Source of the DNA: Methanoregula boonei 6A8
GTDB taxonomy: Archaea; Halobacteriota; Methanomicrobia; Methanomicrobiales; Methanospirillaceae
DNA: 64,000 nt
Assembly: GCF_000017625.1 (NCBI RefSeq)
Contig: NC_009712.1
Coordinates: forward strand, 1,178,001 to 1,242,000
Reading direction: 5' to 3'
Shown: piece by piece, positions 1 through 10,084 of the stretch
Numbering within the stretch: position 1 is the stretch's first letter
How the letters are laid out: each line of letters begins with the position of its first letter
Made by a program: the position numbers and the translations under genes
The notes under the pieces: model-generated
The model's database searches: none
Told to the model about the DNA's origin: nothing
Seen by the model: the letters and a program-made list of their open reading frames with translations, nothing else

Positions 1-1
1 G

Positions 2-3000
2 TCTGCAGAATCCTTTGCAAAAGCCCAGAAACGCGAGCCAAAGGATCCCTTCAGCCTGAGGTTCCGGGGCAAATCCCTCCTGCATAACGGGAAATGGGAG
101 GAAGGCATAGCGATCTTCGACAAACTGCTGGGGATAGAGCCAAAGAGTGCTGATGCCTGGTATTACAAAGGGATTGCCTATTCGCACCTGTCCCTCCATG
201 ATGAGGCGCAGGAATCCTTTGAGCAGGCCCTGACAATTGACGGGGAGTGTGCTACTGCCTGGTACCAGAAAGGGCTGGTGCTCTTTGAACGGGAGCGCTT
301 CGAAGAGTCCCTGCCGGCATTTGAACGGGCAGCAGAGCTCGCCCCGTCAGTACAGGACTATGCATTCAGGAACGCACTTTGCCTCTTTATGCTGGAGAGG
401 TACCCGGAGGCCATATCCGCCTTCGATCGTGCCCTGACTCTCGGTCCCGAGACTGCGGTTATCCAGTACTACCGCGGCCGGGCCCTTGCCGAGATGCGGG
501 ATTACGGTGTGGCACTTGATGCGCTCAACCGGGCCATTGGCCTTGATCCGGAAAACTCATTTACCTGGCTTGCCAAAGGCAGCGTGCTGCTGGCCCAGAA
601 AGACGGGGCCGCGGCAGTTGCAGCATTCGACCAGGCCCTGGTGCTGGATCCCAAAGCCGCAGACGCAGCGTTCTTTAAAGGCGAGGCTTTTTCACTTCTT
701 GGAAACGATGAGGAGGCCATACATGCGTACGACCTTGCGCTCAGCCTTGAATCCGCATATCCTGAAGGATCGTTTAAGAAAGGGCTTGCCCTTCTCCGGC
801 TGAAAAATTATAACGGCGCGATCGAGGCATTTGATGCGGCGATCCAGTTCGTGCCCGGGCATGCACAGGCACATTACCACAAGGGACTCGCCCTGTTCGC
901 ACTGGGTAAGAATGAGAAAGCGATACGCTCCTTTACTCACGCGCTCGAACACGATCCCTCCCTTTCCGATGCGTTATTCCACACCGGTCTTGCATATGCA
1001 GCGCTGAGCCGGTACTCCCCTGCACTTTCTGCGTTTGATAAACTTCTTGAATCCGGGCCGCAGAACGCTGAGGCATTGTTCCAGAAGGGAAGGATGCTTG
1101 CAAAACTGGGCCGGCCTGATGAGGCCCTTGCAGTTCTTGAAACCTCCCTTGGCCTGGAAAACAACATTGCCGATGTCTGGCTGCTTAAGGGAAGCGTACT
1201 TCTTGAGCAGGAGCGTCTGGAAGATGCACTCGAAGTGTTTGACCGGGCATTGGCCCTCACACCGGAGAATAATGCTGCATGGTACCGGAAAGGCAAGGCA
1301 TTCTCCGGCCTGCACCGGTACCCCGAAGCAATCCAGTGCTTTGACCGCGTGGTTACTTCCGATACTGGTTGTGCACAGGCATGGTTCCGGAAAGGGAGTG
1401 CGCTTCTTTCAAACGGGGATCTGAGGGCTGCTATCGAAGCGCTCACAAAAGCGCTCGAACTCAAACCCGACAATGCAAACGGGTGGTACGACCGGGCAGT
1501 TGCACTTGCGGGCCTGGGAAGGTATGAAGAATCCATCCCCTCATATGACCGGGCCCTGTCCCTCAACCCGAAGTACACAAGCGCCTATTTTGACAAGGGA
1601 TCGGCGCTCTCCCGCCTGGGCAGAGACCGGCAGGCAATCGAGGCATTCGAGATGGCCTCGGCAATAGATCCGGAGTTCGCGGTCGCATATCTGGAGAAAG
1701 GCCTTGCCCTTGCCCGTCTTTCCAAAAACAAGGAAGCGGTTGCAGCATTTGATGCCACTCTTGCCCTTGATCCGGCAAACGTTCCTGCACTTTTCAACAA
1801 GGGACTTGCCCTCGCAAACCTCAAGAAATTTGCAGATGCCATTACCGTGTTCGATGCAGCCCTCCGCATTGATGCAAAACACTACGAGGCCTGGTTTGCC
1901 AAAGGATATGCCCAGTCCCGGCTCCGGCATTATGATGATGCTGTCGGGGCATTTGACCATGCACTTGCCATCGATCCCGGGCGGTACGCGGTATGGTATG
2001 AAAAAGGAGTGGCACTTGCCCGGGCGGGTAAAAACGATGAAGCAGTTGCCGCATTCTCTGAAGCAATTGCACGTGATGACAAAAAACCCGAAGCCCAGTA
2101 CGAGAAAGGCCGCGCTCTTCTCGAACTCGGAGAGGATGAGCAGGCAGTTACCTCGTTTACCCGGGCCCTTGATCTGGACACATCCTTTGGGGACGCAGCT
2201 TATTACCTCGGTCTTGCCCTTGAGCGTGTCGGGAAGTTTACCGATGCGATAACCGCATACGACCGGATGGTTGCTGCGCGGCCCGATCATTCCGATGCCT
2301 GGTACCACCGCGGTATCGCATCAGAGCGCCTTGGCAGGGATAACGATGCGGTCCAGGCGTACGAGAAGGCCCGGCAGATCGAGCCCCACAATCTTCCGCT
2401 CCTCTTTGCCGATGGCAGGGCATGGGCCAGGCTTGGCCAGTTCGAAGATGCAATCCATCTCTTTGACATTGCCCTTGGAAAAGAGCCCGGCAACGGCGAG
2501 ATCCTCTTTGAGAAGGCAAAAGCACTTGCTGCCCTTGGCCGCCATGATGAGGCACAGGAGATCTTCCGGCTGGCGTTTACCCAGCTCACCGATAATTACG
2601 AACCGGCGTACCTTCGCGGACTCTCGCTTCTTGCGCTTGAACGGTATGAAGATGCGGACATGGCGTTTGATGCAGCGCTTTCCCTGAGCCCGGACCTCCC
2701 GGAGATCTGGGAGAAAAAAGGCGGAGCACTGATGCATGCCGGCAATTACGAAGGCGCAGTTGCAGCATTCGATCACGCCATCTCTCTTTTGCCTGACGAT
2801 CCCGGTGCGTACCTGGAGCGTGGCCGGGCTCTTGCCGCACTCAACAGGAACGATGAGGCGGTTGCCTCATTTGATCAGGTACTTGCCCTTGAGCCGGCAG
2901 ATCCGGTGGCAAGCTTCGAACGGGGCCGTGCCCTCTATTACGCGGCAAAGTACGAGCATGCCGTTGAGGCGCTTGATACAACCCTTTCCAGCGATCCCCG

Positions 3001-5845
3001 GCACCCGGGCGCATTGTACTTCCGGGCTGCATCTCTTGCAGCCCTGGAAAGATATGCCGAAGCTGCCGAATCGTTCGAACGCCTTCTTGTGTATACTCCG
3101 GAGAATGCGGATGCCTGGTATGAGCAGGGCTGCGTGCTGGCCCGGCTCCGCCACTACGATGAAGCAATTGCTGCATTCGACCATGTCCTTAACCTGGTGC
3201 CGGAACACTTCGATGCCCTGTTCCAGAAGGCCCGGGCGCTTGACGACCTGGGGAAGTACAGCGAGGCTGTAACCAGCTATTCTGCAGCCCTTGCCCTGAA
3301 GCCTTCCGATGCAAAGACCCACTATTACCGGGGTGTCTCCCTTGCAGAGAACGGGCAGCCAGAGGAGGCAGTCAAGGCCTTTGATGCGGCCCTGGAGATC
3401 GACCCGGTCTTTTCCGATGCGCTCTTTGCCAAAGGAAAGGCACTGCTCACCCTCGGGATGTTCCGCGAGGCAGTCAAGACCTTTGACAAGACCCTGCTCA
3501 TAGAAAAGAACTATGCCGGGGTCTATTTCCACAAGGGTCTTGCTCTTGCCGAACTCGGGCGGCACGATGAGGCAATCACTGCATTTGATAAGGACATAGA
3601 TCTTGATGCCGGCAATAACGACGCTTTCTACCACAAAGGGGTCTCTCTTGCTGCCACGGGAAAGCTTACTAATGCGATGGAGGCATTCGATCACGTGATC
3701 CAGGCAGATCCCGGTTCCGTCCAGGGCTGGCTTCACCGGGGGATGGCGCTCTTTGATCTTGGCAGGTTCAATGATGCCATCTCCTCGTACAAAAAAGCGC
3801 TTGAGATCGGTCCCACCAATGCAGATGCCTGGTACCTGGTGGGCCGGTCCTATTACGCACTCAATACGTACGACGAAGCTATAGCAGCATTTGACCGGGC
3901 GCTCGATCTCCAGGGCGAATTTGCCGAAGCCTGGTATTACAAGGGGCGGACCCTTTTTGCAATGGGCAAATACGGCGAAGCCGTTTCCGCGTACGACAGT
4001 ACGCTCGTCCTTCGCCCCAAGCACGATGAGGCATTCTACCACAAGGGTATGGCCCTTTTGAAACTCCAGCGGGCAGGGGATGCGGTCTCTGCATTCGACC
4101 AGGCACTGCGGCTCCGCCCGAACTTTTCGTACATCTGGACCGGGAAAGGAATGGCCCTTGCCGCACTGGACCGGCATAAGGATGCAATCTCCTGCTACAC
4201 CAAGGCAATCGCCCTTGACCGGAAAGATTCCCGGGCCTATTACCAGGCCGGGCTCTCGTATCTTTCCCTTGGGCGGTACCAGGATGCAATCAGGAATTTT
4301 GAGGCAACGCTTGTCCAGCATCCGTCCTGCGCCCGGGCATTCTACGCCAAGGGCCGGGCCCTCTGCGGTGTCTCCATGTTCCACGAGGCAATCACCTCGT
4401 TTGACAAGGCCCTCTCCGAGCAGTCGGATTATCCCGAGGCATGGCTCTACCGGGGAATAGCCGAGGCAAACCTCGAAGAGTTTGAGGAGGCGCTGGACTG
4501 CTACAACCACGCCCTTGCACAAAACGAGTCCTACGCGACAGCCCTCCTCAACAAGGGCCGGGCGCTTATCCACCTGGAGCGGACCGGTGAAGCGCTTGCG
4601 GCGATTGAAAAAGTGCTCACCATCCAGCCGGAATCCGCGGATGCATTTTACTATAAAGGCCGCGCCCACCTGAACCGCAGGCAGGATGATGACGCCATTG
4701 ACGCTTTTAACCGGGCGCTTGCGATCAACCGGCAGTTTGCCGAGGCGCATTATTACAAGGGAACTGCACTGGCACGCAAAGGACAGTACGAGGAGGCTGT
4801 TGCAGCCTTTGATGCAGCCCTGCGGATAAAGAGCGATTACCCCGAGGCATTTTACGAGAAAGGCCGGGCACTTTTCCACCTTGAGCGGTCCAAGGAGGCG
4901 CTTGCAGCGTATGACCAGGCCCTCTCTGCAAATCCCGGGTATGCAGAAGCAATCTTCCAGAAAGGACGGACGTATATTACCCTCCAGAACCCGGACGGGG
5001 CGATCCGGTCATTCGACCGCGCCCTCGAGGTCAACCCGTCCTGCTTCCAGGCACACTACTGGAAAGCGCGGACGTTGTACGATGAGGGCAGTTATGATGC
5101 AGCCATCACGGAATATGACCGGGCGATTGCAATAAAACCGGATCGGCCCGAGCTCTACCGCGACCGAGGTCTTGCCTATGCGGCAATCGATCAGTACCGC
5201 GAGGCCATCAAATCCTATGACAAGGCGCTGGAGCTTGATACCCACGGTGCCGACGCATTCTCCCACAAGGGAAGTTCGCTTGCCGAGCTGGGGATGTACC
5301 GCGACGCGCTCGAAGCATTTGAGAAAGCTATCGAGAAGGATCCGGAACTTGCGACCTCCTGGTTTGGCAAGGGAAATGTCCTCTATGATCTTGGCAAGTT
5401 TACCGAAGCCTGCGCGGCGTATGACGAGGGCCTCCGCCGCGACCCGGAGAATGCCGTGGGCTGGACGCGGCGGGGCATGTCCCTTGCCGGCTTAAACGAT
5501 CATAAGGCTGCGATCGAGTCTTATGACCGGGCCCTGGCAATCGATCCCTCGTTCTCGATCGCGTACTTCACCCGGGGCAGCGCTTTTGAAGCGCTCGGCC
5601 AGTTTGAGGAGGCCGAAGCCTCCTTCCGGGCCATGATCTCCCTCCAGCCCGACTTTGTGGATGCCTGGATCCACCAGGGCCGGGCCCTTCAGGAACAGGA
5701 GAAATACCAGGAAGCCCTGACCTCGTTCAAACGCGCCCTTGAGATCGATCCGTCAAGAAAAGAGATCTGGAACGACGTCGGCTCGACACTTGACAAACTG
5801 GGCAAGCATGAAGAAGCCCAAATCTGTTACGAGAAAGCCCTGTAA
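2..5845 (+). CDS. Giant TPR-repeat protein (5' end outside window)
   Basis: The reading frame is open from the first bases of the window, and TPR-type sequence already fills positions 2-277, so the true start lies upstream. The 1947 visible residues are almost wholly 34-residue tetratricopeptide repeats (pattern W/Y-x-x-K-G-x-A-L...A-x-x-x-F-D-x-A-L-x-x-x-P), about 57 units without a break. No other domain, signal peptide or membrane segment is visible in this part. TPR arrays form superhelical protein-binding scaffolds; the partner cannot be told from sequence. The frame ends with a TPR helix immediately before a TAA, followed by a T-rich stretch near 5862. Long antisense frames inside it are shadows of the repetitive high-GC codon pattern. 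Confidence 0.93.
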   Translation, partial: SAESFAKAQKREPKDPFSLRFRGKSLLHNGKWEEGIAIFDKLLGIEPKSADAWYYKGIAYSHLSLHDEAQESFEQALTIDGECATAWYQKGLVLFERERFEESLPAFERAAELAPSVQDYAFRNALCLFMLERYPEAISAFDRALTLGPETAVIQYYRGRALAEMRDYGVALDALNRAIGLDPENSFTWLAKGSVLLAQKDGAAAVAAFDQALVLDPKAADAAFFKGEAFSLLGNDEEAIHAYDLALSLESAYPEGSFKKGLALLRLKNYNGAIEAFDAAIQFVPGHAQAHYHKGLALFALGKNEKAIRSFTHALEHDPSLSDALFHTGLAYAALSRYSPALSAFDKLLESGPQNAEALFQKGRMLAKLGRPDEALAVLETSLGLENNIADVWLLKGSVLLEQERLEDALEVFDRALALTPENNAAWYRKGKAFSGLHRYPEAIQCFDRVVTSDTGCAQAWFRKGSALLSNGDLRAAIEALTKALELKPDNANGWYDRAVALAGLGRYEESIPSYDRALSLNPKYTSAYFDKGSALSRLGRDRQAIEAFEMASAIDPEFAVAYLEKGLALARLSKNKEAVAAFDATLALDPANVPALFNKGLALANLKKFADAITVFDAALRIDAKHYEAWFAKGYAQSRLRHYDDAVGAFDHALAIDPGRYAVWYEKGVALARAGKNDEAVAAFSEAIARDDKKPEAQYEKGRALLELGEDEQAVTSFTRALDLDTSFGDAAYYLGLALERVGKFTDAITAYDRMVAARPDHSDAWYHRGIASERLGRDNDAVQAYEKARQIEPHNLPLLFADGRAWARLGQFEDAIHLFDIALGKEPGNGEILFEKAKALAALGRHDEAQEIFRLAFTQLTDNYEPAYLRGLSLLALERYEDADMAFDAALSLSPDLPEIWEKKGGALMHAGNYEGAVAAFDHAISLLPDDPGAYLERGRALAALNRNDEAVASFDQVLALEPADPVASFERGRALYYAAKYEHAVEALDTTLSSDPRHPGALYFRAASLAALERYAEAAESFERLLVYTPENADAWYEQGCVLARLRHYDEAIAAFDHVLNLVPEHFDALFQKARALDDLGKYSEAVTSYSAALALKPSDAKTHYYRGVSLAENGQPEEAVKAFDAALEIDPVFSDALFAKGKALLTLGMFREAVKTFDKTLLIEKNYAGVYFHKGLALAELGRHDEAITAFDKDIDLDAGNNDAFYHKGVSLAATGKLTNAMEAFDHVIQADPGSVQGWLHRGMALFDLGRFNDAISSYKKALEIGPTNADAWYLVGRSYYALNTYDEAIAAFDRALDLQGEFAEAWYYKGRTLFAMGKYGEAVSAYDSTLVLRPKHDEAFYHKGMALLKLQRAGDAVSAFDQALRLRPNFSYIWTGKGMALAALDRHKDAISCYTKAIALDRKDSRAYYQAGLSYLSLGRYQDAIRNFEATLVQHPSCARAFYAKGRALCGVSMFHEAITSFDKALSEQSDYPEAWLYRGIAEANLEEFEEALDCYNHALAQNESYATALLNKGRALIHLERTGEALAAIEKVLTIQPESADAFYYKGRAHLNRRQDDDAIDAFNRALAINRQFAEAHYYKGTALARKGQYEEAVAAFDAALRIKSDYPEAFYEKGRALFHLERSKEALAAYDQALSANPGYAEAIFQKGRTYITLQNPDGAIRSFDRALEVNPSCFQAHYWKARTLYDEGSYDAAITEYDRAIAIKPDRPELYRDRGLAYAAIDQYREAIKSYDKALELDTHGADAFSHKGSSLAELGMYRDALEAFEKAIEKDPELATSWFGKGNVLYDLGKFTEACAAYDEGLRRDPENAVGWTRRGMSLAGLNDHKAAIESYDRALAIDPSFSIAYFTRGSAFEALGQFEEAEASFRAMISLQPDFVDAWIHQGRALQEQEKYQEALTSFKRALEIDPSRKEIWNDVGSTLDKLGKHEEAQICYEKAL

Positions 5846-6100
5846 TCCTCGTTCTATTCTCTTTTTTGATTTGTAAAGGATTTTAGTTTCCCCATTTTTT
5901 TGCAGGATGCGTTCTATAGCCGGGTTTTAAGTATTAACCATCCGATGAATTCCCGGTTTCCGGCTTTTTCTGGCCGACAAAAGATCCGGTTTTAGTACCA
6001 CGCCTGATCCAGCCGTTGAGGCATTGCCCGTTCGATCACGCATATATGCTCCGGCAGATATCCTCCTGTATAACCGATCTGTACGGGAAGGTGGCCGATT
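5846..6100. other. Intergenic region before slipin gene
   Basis: This 255-nt gap holds T-rich runs just after the TPR stop (about 5860-5900), which could terminate transcription in archaea, and an AT-rich patch near 5926-5937 that could be a TATA box. No coding frame or RNA gene is recognisable. Confidence 0.4.
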
Positions 6101-6940
6101 GTGGATATACCAGCGTTTTACCTGTTTGCCGGAATTGTGATCCTGATTATTGCGGTAGTTCTCCTTGCGATGGCGATCAAGATCGCCAACCAGTGGGAGC
6201 GGGCGGTTGTCCTGTTCCTGGGGAGATTTGTAGGAATCCGGGGGCCGGGGATTTTTCTCATTGTCCCGTTCCTGAGCCGGGTTGCATACTGGATTGATCT
6301 CCGGGTCATTACGACTTCGTTCAATGCAGAACAGACCTTAACAAAAGACACGGTGCCGGTCAATGTTGATGCGGTATTGTTCTGGCAGGTTATTGACGTG
6401 CAGAAGGCGGCACTTGAGGTCAAGGATTACCGGGATGCGATCTCACTTGCCTCGCAGACTGCGCTCAGGGATGTTATCGGCAAAACTCTCCTTGCGGATA
6501 TGCTTGCCGGGAGAGAAGCGATCGATGCCGAGCTCCAGAAGATGATCGGGAACCGGGTAAGTGGCTGGGGCATCAGGATCCTTTCTGTGGAGATCCGTGA
6601 TGTCGTAATCCCGGGATCTCTCCAGGATGCCATGTCCATGCAGGCCCAGGCCGAGCGCGAACGGCAGGCCCGGGTCATCCTTGGGGATTCCGAGCGGCAG
6701 ATTGCCGAGAAGTTCGAGCAGGCTGCAAAAAGTTACGAGAACAATCCTACTGCTCTTCACCTCCGGGCCATGAACATGCTGTACGAAGGGCTCAAAACAG
6801 GAAATGCTACCATTGTCCTTGTACCGGCGACCGCGCTTGAATCCATGAACCTTGGGGCAATTACCGGCACAACCGCACTTGCAGAGACGCTCGCAAAAGA
6901 ACCAAAGCAGAAAAAAGATCAACCGCTGGAACAGCCGTAA
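6101..6940 (+). CDS. Slipin / SPFH (stomatin-prohibitin) family membrane protein
   Basis: This 279-residue protein has one N-terminal membrane segment (about residues 6-27) followed by an SPFH/band-7 domain (about 30-200) with the typical run 'QWERAVVLFLGRF', a glycine-rich 'GIRGPG' turn and 'TKDTVPVNVDAVLFW'. A charged helical stretch follows ('QAERERQARVILGDSE'). Such proteins form oligomeric membrane-bound scaffolds linked to membrane quality control. The start is GTG at 6101, preceded by a Shine-Dalgarno-like AAGGTGG. The NfeD-type partner often found beside slipins is not adjacent. Family assignment is firm; the exact role is not. Confidence 0.92.
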   Translation: MDIPAFYLFAGIVILIIAVVLLAMAIKIANQWERAVVLFLGRFVGIRGPGIFLIVPFLSRVAYWIDLRVITTSFNAEQTLTKDTVPVNVDAVLFWQVIDVQKAALEVKDYRDAISLASQTALRDVIGKTLLADMLAGREAIDAELQKMIGNRVSGWGIRILSVEIRDVVIPGSLQDAMSMQAQAERERQARVILGDSERQIAEKFEQAAKSYENNPTALHLRAMNMLYEGLKTGNATIVLVPATALESMNLGAITGTTALAETLAKEPKQKKDQPLEQP

Positions 6941-6993
6941 TCGTATACGGGGTGGCAGGAATATTCATTACCTTTCCTTTCTGATCGGGTAGT

Positions 6994-7215
6994 ATGCAGG
7001 ATATTGTCAGCAGCAGGAAAATGGAAAACGGTATCGTGGTTTTCTGGGACGAGAATGGAGAGAGGCTCTATGAATCGTTCAATTATTCCGATCTCCAGGA
7101 CATGAGTATCAACGCGCTCGATCTTATTGAACGGCCAGGATCCTACAAGATCGATCCCCGGGCCCATACCCTTGTGGTCCGGAAATATGTGACCAGCCCC
7201 GGTTACAAAAAGTAA
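6994..7215 (+). CDS. Small protein of unknown function (73 aa)
   Basis: This is a compact 73-residue protein, acidic in its first half, starting MQDIVSSRKMENG and ending with a lysine-rich tail. It has no signal peptide, membrane helix or metal motif that I recognise. It lies 53 nt after the slipin gene on the same strand and before the HAD gene, with normal codon usage, so it is probably real. No function is proposed. Confidence 0.6.
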   Translation: MQDIVSSRKMENGIVVFWDENGERLYESFNYSDLQDMSINALDLIERPGSYKIDPRAHTLVVRKYVTSPGYKK

Positions 7216-7300
7216 TTCGTGCACGGCACATGACGGCGGGTGGGGGATCCCTTACCCATATCGATCCTATTTTGGCCTTGCAGCACGGAAAAGTACGTGC

Positions 7301-8026
7301 GTGAGCAAGGAATCTTTTCAGGAGGATATTCGCACAAGACCGGCCCGTGCGCTCCTCTTTGACATGGACAATACCCTTTTCGATCTGGTCGGGGCCCAGA
7401 TTGCTGCCTGCGAAAGCGTAGTGCGCCATCTCGGTTACGATGACGGTGACGATCTTTTCCTGTACTTCCTTAACGGCTCCCACGGCTTTGAATCAACGGA
7501 GAATATCCGGCAGTACATGGAGGAGCGCCGGATCCCCACAAACGGCATGTACGAGCAGGCCTGCCGGATCTATGCAAGCGAGAAACTCCGCAATGTCACG
7601 CCCTACCCCGGTGTCGCAAAGACCCTTGCAGCAGTCCGGGAACGGGGCTATACGATGGCCCTTGTCACCGATGCGGAACATCCCGATGCCCGGCTCCGGC
7701 TGGACAAATGCGGGCTCACCCGGTTTTTTGATTGCATGGTGACGTATGACAAAGTCGGCGTCAAGAAACCTGCGCCCGATCCGTTCCTTGCGGCCCTGAG
7801 AGCCGTGGATGCGAGGCCCCACGAGGCCCTCTTTATCGGTGACAGCCCGCGCCGGGATATCGAGCCCTGCAACAAGCTCGGGATCCGTACCGTGTATGCG
7901 CGGTACGGTGACCGTTTCTCAAAAACCCGGGACAATATTGCGGCCGATTTCGTGATCGACCGCATGGACGAGCTCCTCCGGATCCTTGCGCCCATCCCCG
8001 TTGCCGGTTCCCCGCCCGGAACGTGA
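7301..8026 (+). CDS. HAD-superfamily hydrolase (phosphatase)
   Basis: This 241-residue protein has the four HAD motifs: the nucleophile motif '[11 protein letters not shown]' (about residues 20-30), a Thr in 'LVTDAEHP', Lys in 'VKKPAPDPF' and the acidic motif '[11 protein letters not shown]'. Between motifs I and II is a helical cap of the subfamily I kind seen in phosphoglycolate phosphatase and nucleotidase-like enzymes. It probably hydrolyses a small phosphorylated metabolite in the cytoplasm. The substrate cannot be read from sequence. The start is GTG at 7301. Confidence 0.88.
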   Translation: MSKESFQEDIRTRPARALLFDMDNTLFDLVGAQIAACESVVRHLGYDDGDDLFLYFLNGSHGFESTENIRQYMEERRIPTNGMYEQACRIYASEKLRNVTPYPGVAKTLAAVRERGYTMALVTDAEHPDARLRLDKCGLTRFFDCMVTYDKVGVKKPAPDPFLAALRAVDARPHEALFIGDSPRRDIEPCNKLGIRTVYARYGDRFSKTRDNIAADFVIDRMDELLRILAPIPVAGSPPGT

Positions 8027-8081
8027 ATTGCGCCGGATACGCTAAGAATGAATGCCTGTTTTTGGATTATCCTGACCAAAA

Positions 8082-8090
8082 ATTTAAAAA
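8082..8090 (+). promoter_or_regulatory. TATA box for pdaD
   Basis: The A/T-rich element ATTTAAAAA is centred about 26 nt upstream of the ATG at 8113. That spacing puts transcription initiation at or next to the start codon and supports 8113, rather than an in-frame ATG at 8023, as the real start. Confidence 0.6.
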
Positions 8091-8112
8091 TGCCTCACGG
8101 TGTATAAAAATT

Positions 8113-8655
8113 ATGTTTGTTCCATCGAGGATCTTTTTCACCAAGGGGGTGGGAATCCATAAAGATCGGCTGGCTTCATTTGAGCTGGCATTGCGCAAGG
8201 CCGGCATTGAAAAATGCAACCTTGTGTACGTATCCAGTATCTTTCCCCCTAACTGCAAACAGATCCCGACCCGGACCGGCCTGCGTGAACTCCAGTCCGG
8301 TGGCATTACGTTCTGCGTGATGGCGAGGAACGAGACAAACGAGCCAAACCGGCTGGTCTCGGCCGCAGTCGGCCTTGCCCTTCCCAAGGATGTGGAAGAG
8401 TACGGGTACCTCTCCGAGCACCATGCATTCGGGGAGACCCAGGAAAGGACCGGGGAATATGCCGAAGATCTTGCGGCAACCATGCTTGCGACCACACTTG
8501 GTATCGAGTTCGATGCAAATGCGGCCTGGCAGGAACGCGAGCAGACCTATAAGGCAAGCGGTAAGATCATCCGGACCAAGCATGTCTGCCAGTCGGCACA
8601 GGGTGACAAGAACGGCCTGTGGACAACAGTCATTGCGGTTGCGGTTTTTCTCTGA
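8113..8655 (+). CDS. pdaD: Pyruvoyl-dependent arginine decarboxylase
   Basis: The product (180 aa) converts arginine to agmatine, the first step of archaeal polyamine synthesis and the source of agmatine for agmatidine in tRNA-Ile2. It is made as a proenzyme that cleaves itself between two serines. The pair is seen as Ser41-Ser42 in '[12 protein letters not shown]', so the second serine would become the pyruvoyl group of the alpha chain. '[20 protein letters not shown]' is also typical of the family. A longer in-frame start at 8023 would add 30 residues unlike family members and overlap the previous gene. The TATA box position favours 8113 and a leaderless transcript. Confidence 0.95.
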   Translation: MFVPSRIFFTKGVGIHKDRLASFELALRKAGIEKCNLVYVSSIFPPNCKQIPTRTGLRELQSGGITFCVMARNETNEPNRLVSAAVGLALPKDVEEYGYLSEHHAFGETQERTGEYAEDLAATMLATTLGIEFDANAAWQEREQTYKASGKIIRTKHVCQSAQGDKNGLWTTVIAVAVFL

Positions 8656-9370
8656 TGTTGATTTTCCTGAAACTTATCCCTCACCATTTTTGACTCTTTA
8701 AATCCCAGATCCGATCGCTTTTGAAAATTTCAAGCGGCTGAGTTGAGTTTTTTTCGGAAATGATCATGGGTGTTCCCCCACATTTTACAGACAATGGGGT
8801 GGGGGCGATTGATTCTGAAATCGATCGGTCCGATCATTTTTTTTGTGGAGCACAAAGCGGGGGGAGGGTGGCTACCGTTGATCCCTGTGGGCGAATGGTC
8901 GCCCCGATCAATTTTGAAATTGGCCGGACCGATCGATCTTGAAAATGATCGGACCGATCATCATGTCTCGTCAGAAGTTCCTGTGGAAGATCAGGTTAAG
9001 GTACTGGAACAAAAGAGATCGCCCCGACCTGTTTTGAAATTGATCGGACCGACCGGTTTTTTCGCGGAGCGGGAAGTGAGGGGGAGGGGGCGACCAATTT
9101 TTTTGAAGGTGGGGTGGGTGGGGTCGATCTGTTTGAAAATTGCCGGGTCGCGGACCGGATTTTTTCTGAAAATCTTGTGCGGCTGAGCCGGGAATTTTTT
9201 GGCATCTCCGGTTCGCGTTTCAGACTTTTCCGGAAATCTTCGGACCGGGCCGGACGATTTCTGGTTGTGTGTGAGGGATCGCGGGGGCTGTCACCCCCAC
9301 ACCCCAGCAAACGAGTAATGCCGCCTTCCGGTACCGGGTTTTCTCTCATCAAATCCCCCGGTTCGTACTC
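8656..9370. repeat. Non-coding region with degenerate palindrome-bearing repeats
   Basis: No credible gene lies between pdaD and the flank repeat. From about 8801 to 9180 a unit recurs roughly every 100-115 nt, at about 8804, 8899, 9016 and 9117. Each carries a TGAAAT-type run followed by a GATCGGACCGATC-like palindrome; clear cases are 8823-8836 and 8946-8960. Later units are more diverged. Between them lie G-rich tracts such as GGGGGGAGGG. The array is imperfect and has no CRISPR-like spacing. Function is unknown. Confidence 0.55.
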
Positions 9371-10020
9371 AAAAAATACGCCCGTAAAACGCTTCTTTTA
9401 GGTTCATGTGAAAAATGTGCATTATATGGTCTCTGTTTGCCAAAATACGCCCAATTTGAGTCCCATATAATGCCCATAATTGGGCAATAACGGCCCATTA
9501 CGGGCCTTTGTTTTCAGGATCGACCGAAAGCCCATTTGGGGTGAGATCAGGGCAGGAAATGGCCTTTATGAGAACTTTATATTTCGTCCGTTTGACAAAA
9601 TACGGCCATTTTGGGCTTGTTTTAAAAAGAAGCCCGATACGGGCTTTTTGGGATCTAAAAAAGGGTCATCCGAGCTCAATTTGGGCCCGGAATAGGGTAG
9701 GTCTGATCAATTGGGTGGAGGGGTGAGGATCCCTTTCCTAATAGAGGAGATAAGATGCTGTCACAGTGTACGGAAAAAGATCAAATTGTCTCTGCCAGAA
9801 AAAACAAAAAGATCGTTTCAATGTCTATGAGAAATCGTACAATAAATTTTTTCCGGATTACTGAATTGAAGCGATGCCCTACGCGCAAAATGCCTCGTCG
9901 GGTTTTGCGCTACGCACTTACCGGGATCCGAACACGTGAACCAGTGGATGGTACGGCCCAGTAAGCGGCGGAGAAGCCCGGGTGCACGCACTCGCCCAGC
10001 GAGGGCCCGAGAGGGGCGCT
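9371..10020 (+). repeat. Left flank direct repeat of the surface-protein island
   Basis: This stretch is collinear with 23303-23970 in the same orientation. Matching blocks in the same order include AAAATACGCCCGTA (9374/23306), a block of about 42 nt at 9439-9480 matching 23371-23413, the GGGCTCAATTTGGG-like block near 9673/23604, GATCAAAT near 9779/23710, and a 58-nt block at 9872-9929 matching 23804-23861 with only two differences. The AAAATAC motifs are spaced 67-68 and 155 nt in both copies. The whole is diverged, so this is an old or fast-changing duplication rather than a fresh one. No gene is recognised in it. Confidence 0.8.
9883..9910. other. Conserved hairpin in left flank repeat
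   Basis: GCGCAAAA (9883-9890) and TTTTGCGC (9903-9910) are perfect 8-bp arms around a 12-nt loop. The same hairpin is present at 23815-23842, with the only two differences in the loop and the arms intact. It is followed by a GC-rich structured stretch (about 9990-10040). It could be part of a structured RNA, or a recombination or termination site. Confidence 0.5.
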
Positions 10021-10084
10021 CGCAGCGGGAGAGGGCTCAACTATTTTCAGGACTCCGTCGCCGCTCACGATCACCGGTAACTCA

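Noticed and set aside
2867-4879. A 670-codon antisense frame inside the giant TPR gene
   Set aside because: It mirrors the strongly periodic, GC-rich repeat codons. Its translation is rich in Cys, Gly and Lys with no domain, while the forward frame is an unmistakable TPR array.
9872-9960. tRNA-like look of the sequence around the flank hairpin
   Set aside because: There is a possible T-arm-like string, but no acceptor stem, D-arm or anticodon arm could be assembled on either strand.
9755-9964. A 69-residue frame with a possible ribosome site in the left flank repeat
   Set aside because: The frame and its start codon are not kept in the right flank repeat although the DNA is homologous, so it is unlikely to be a gene.
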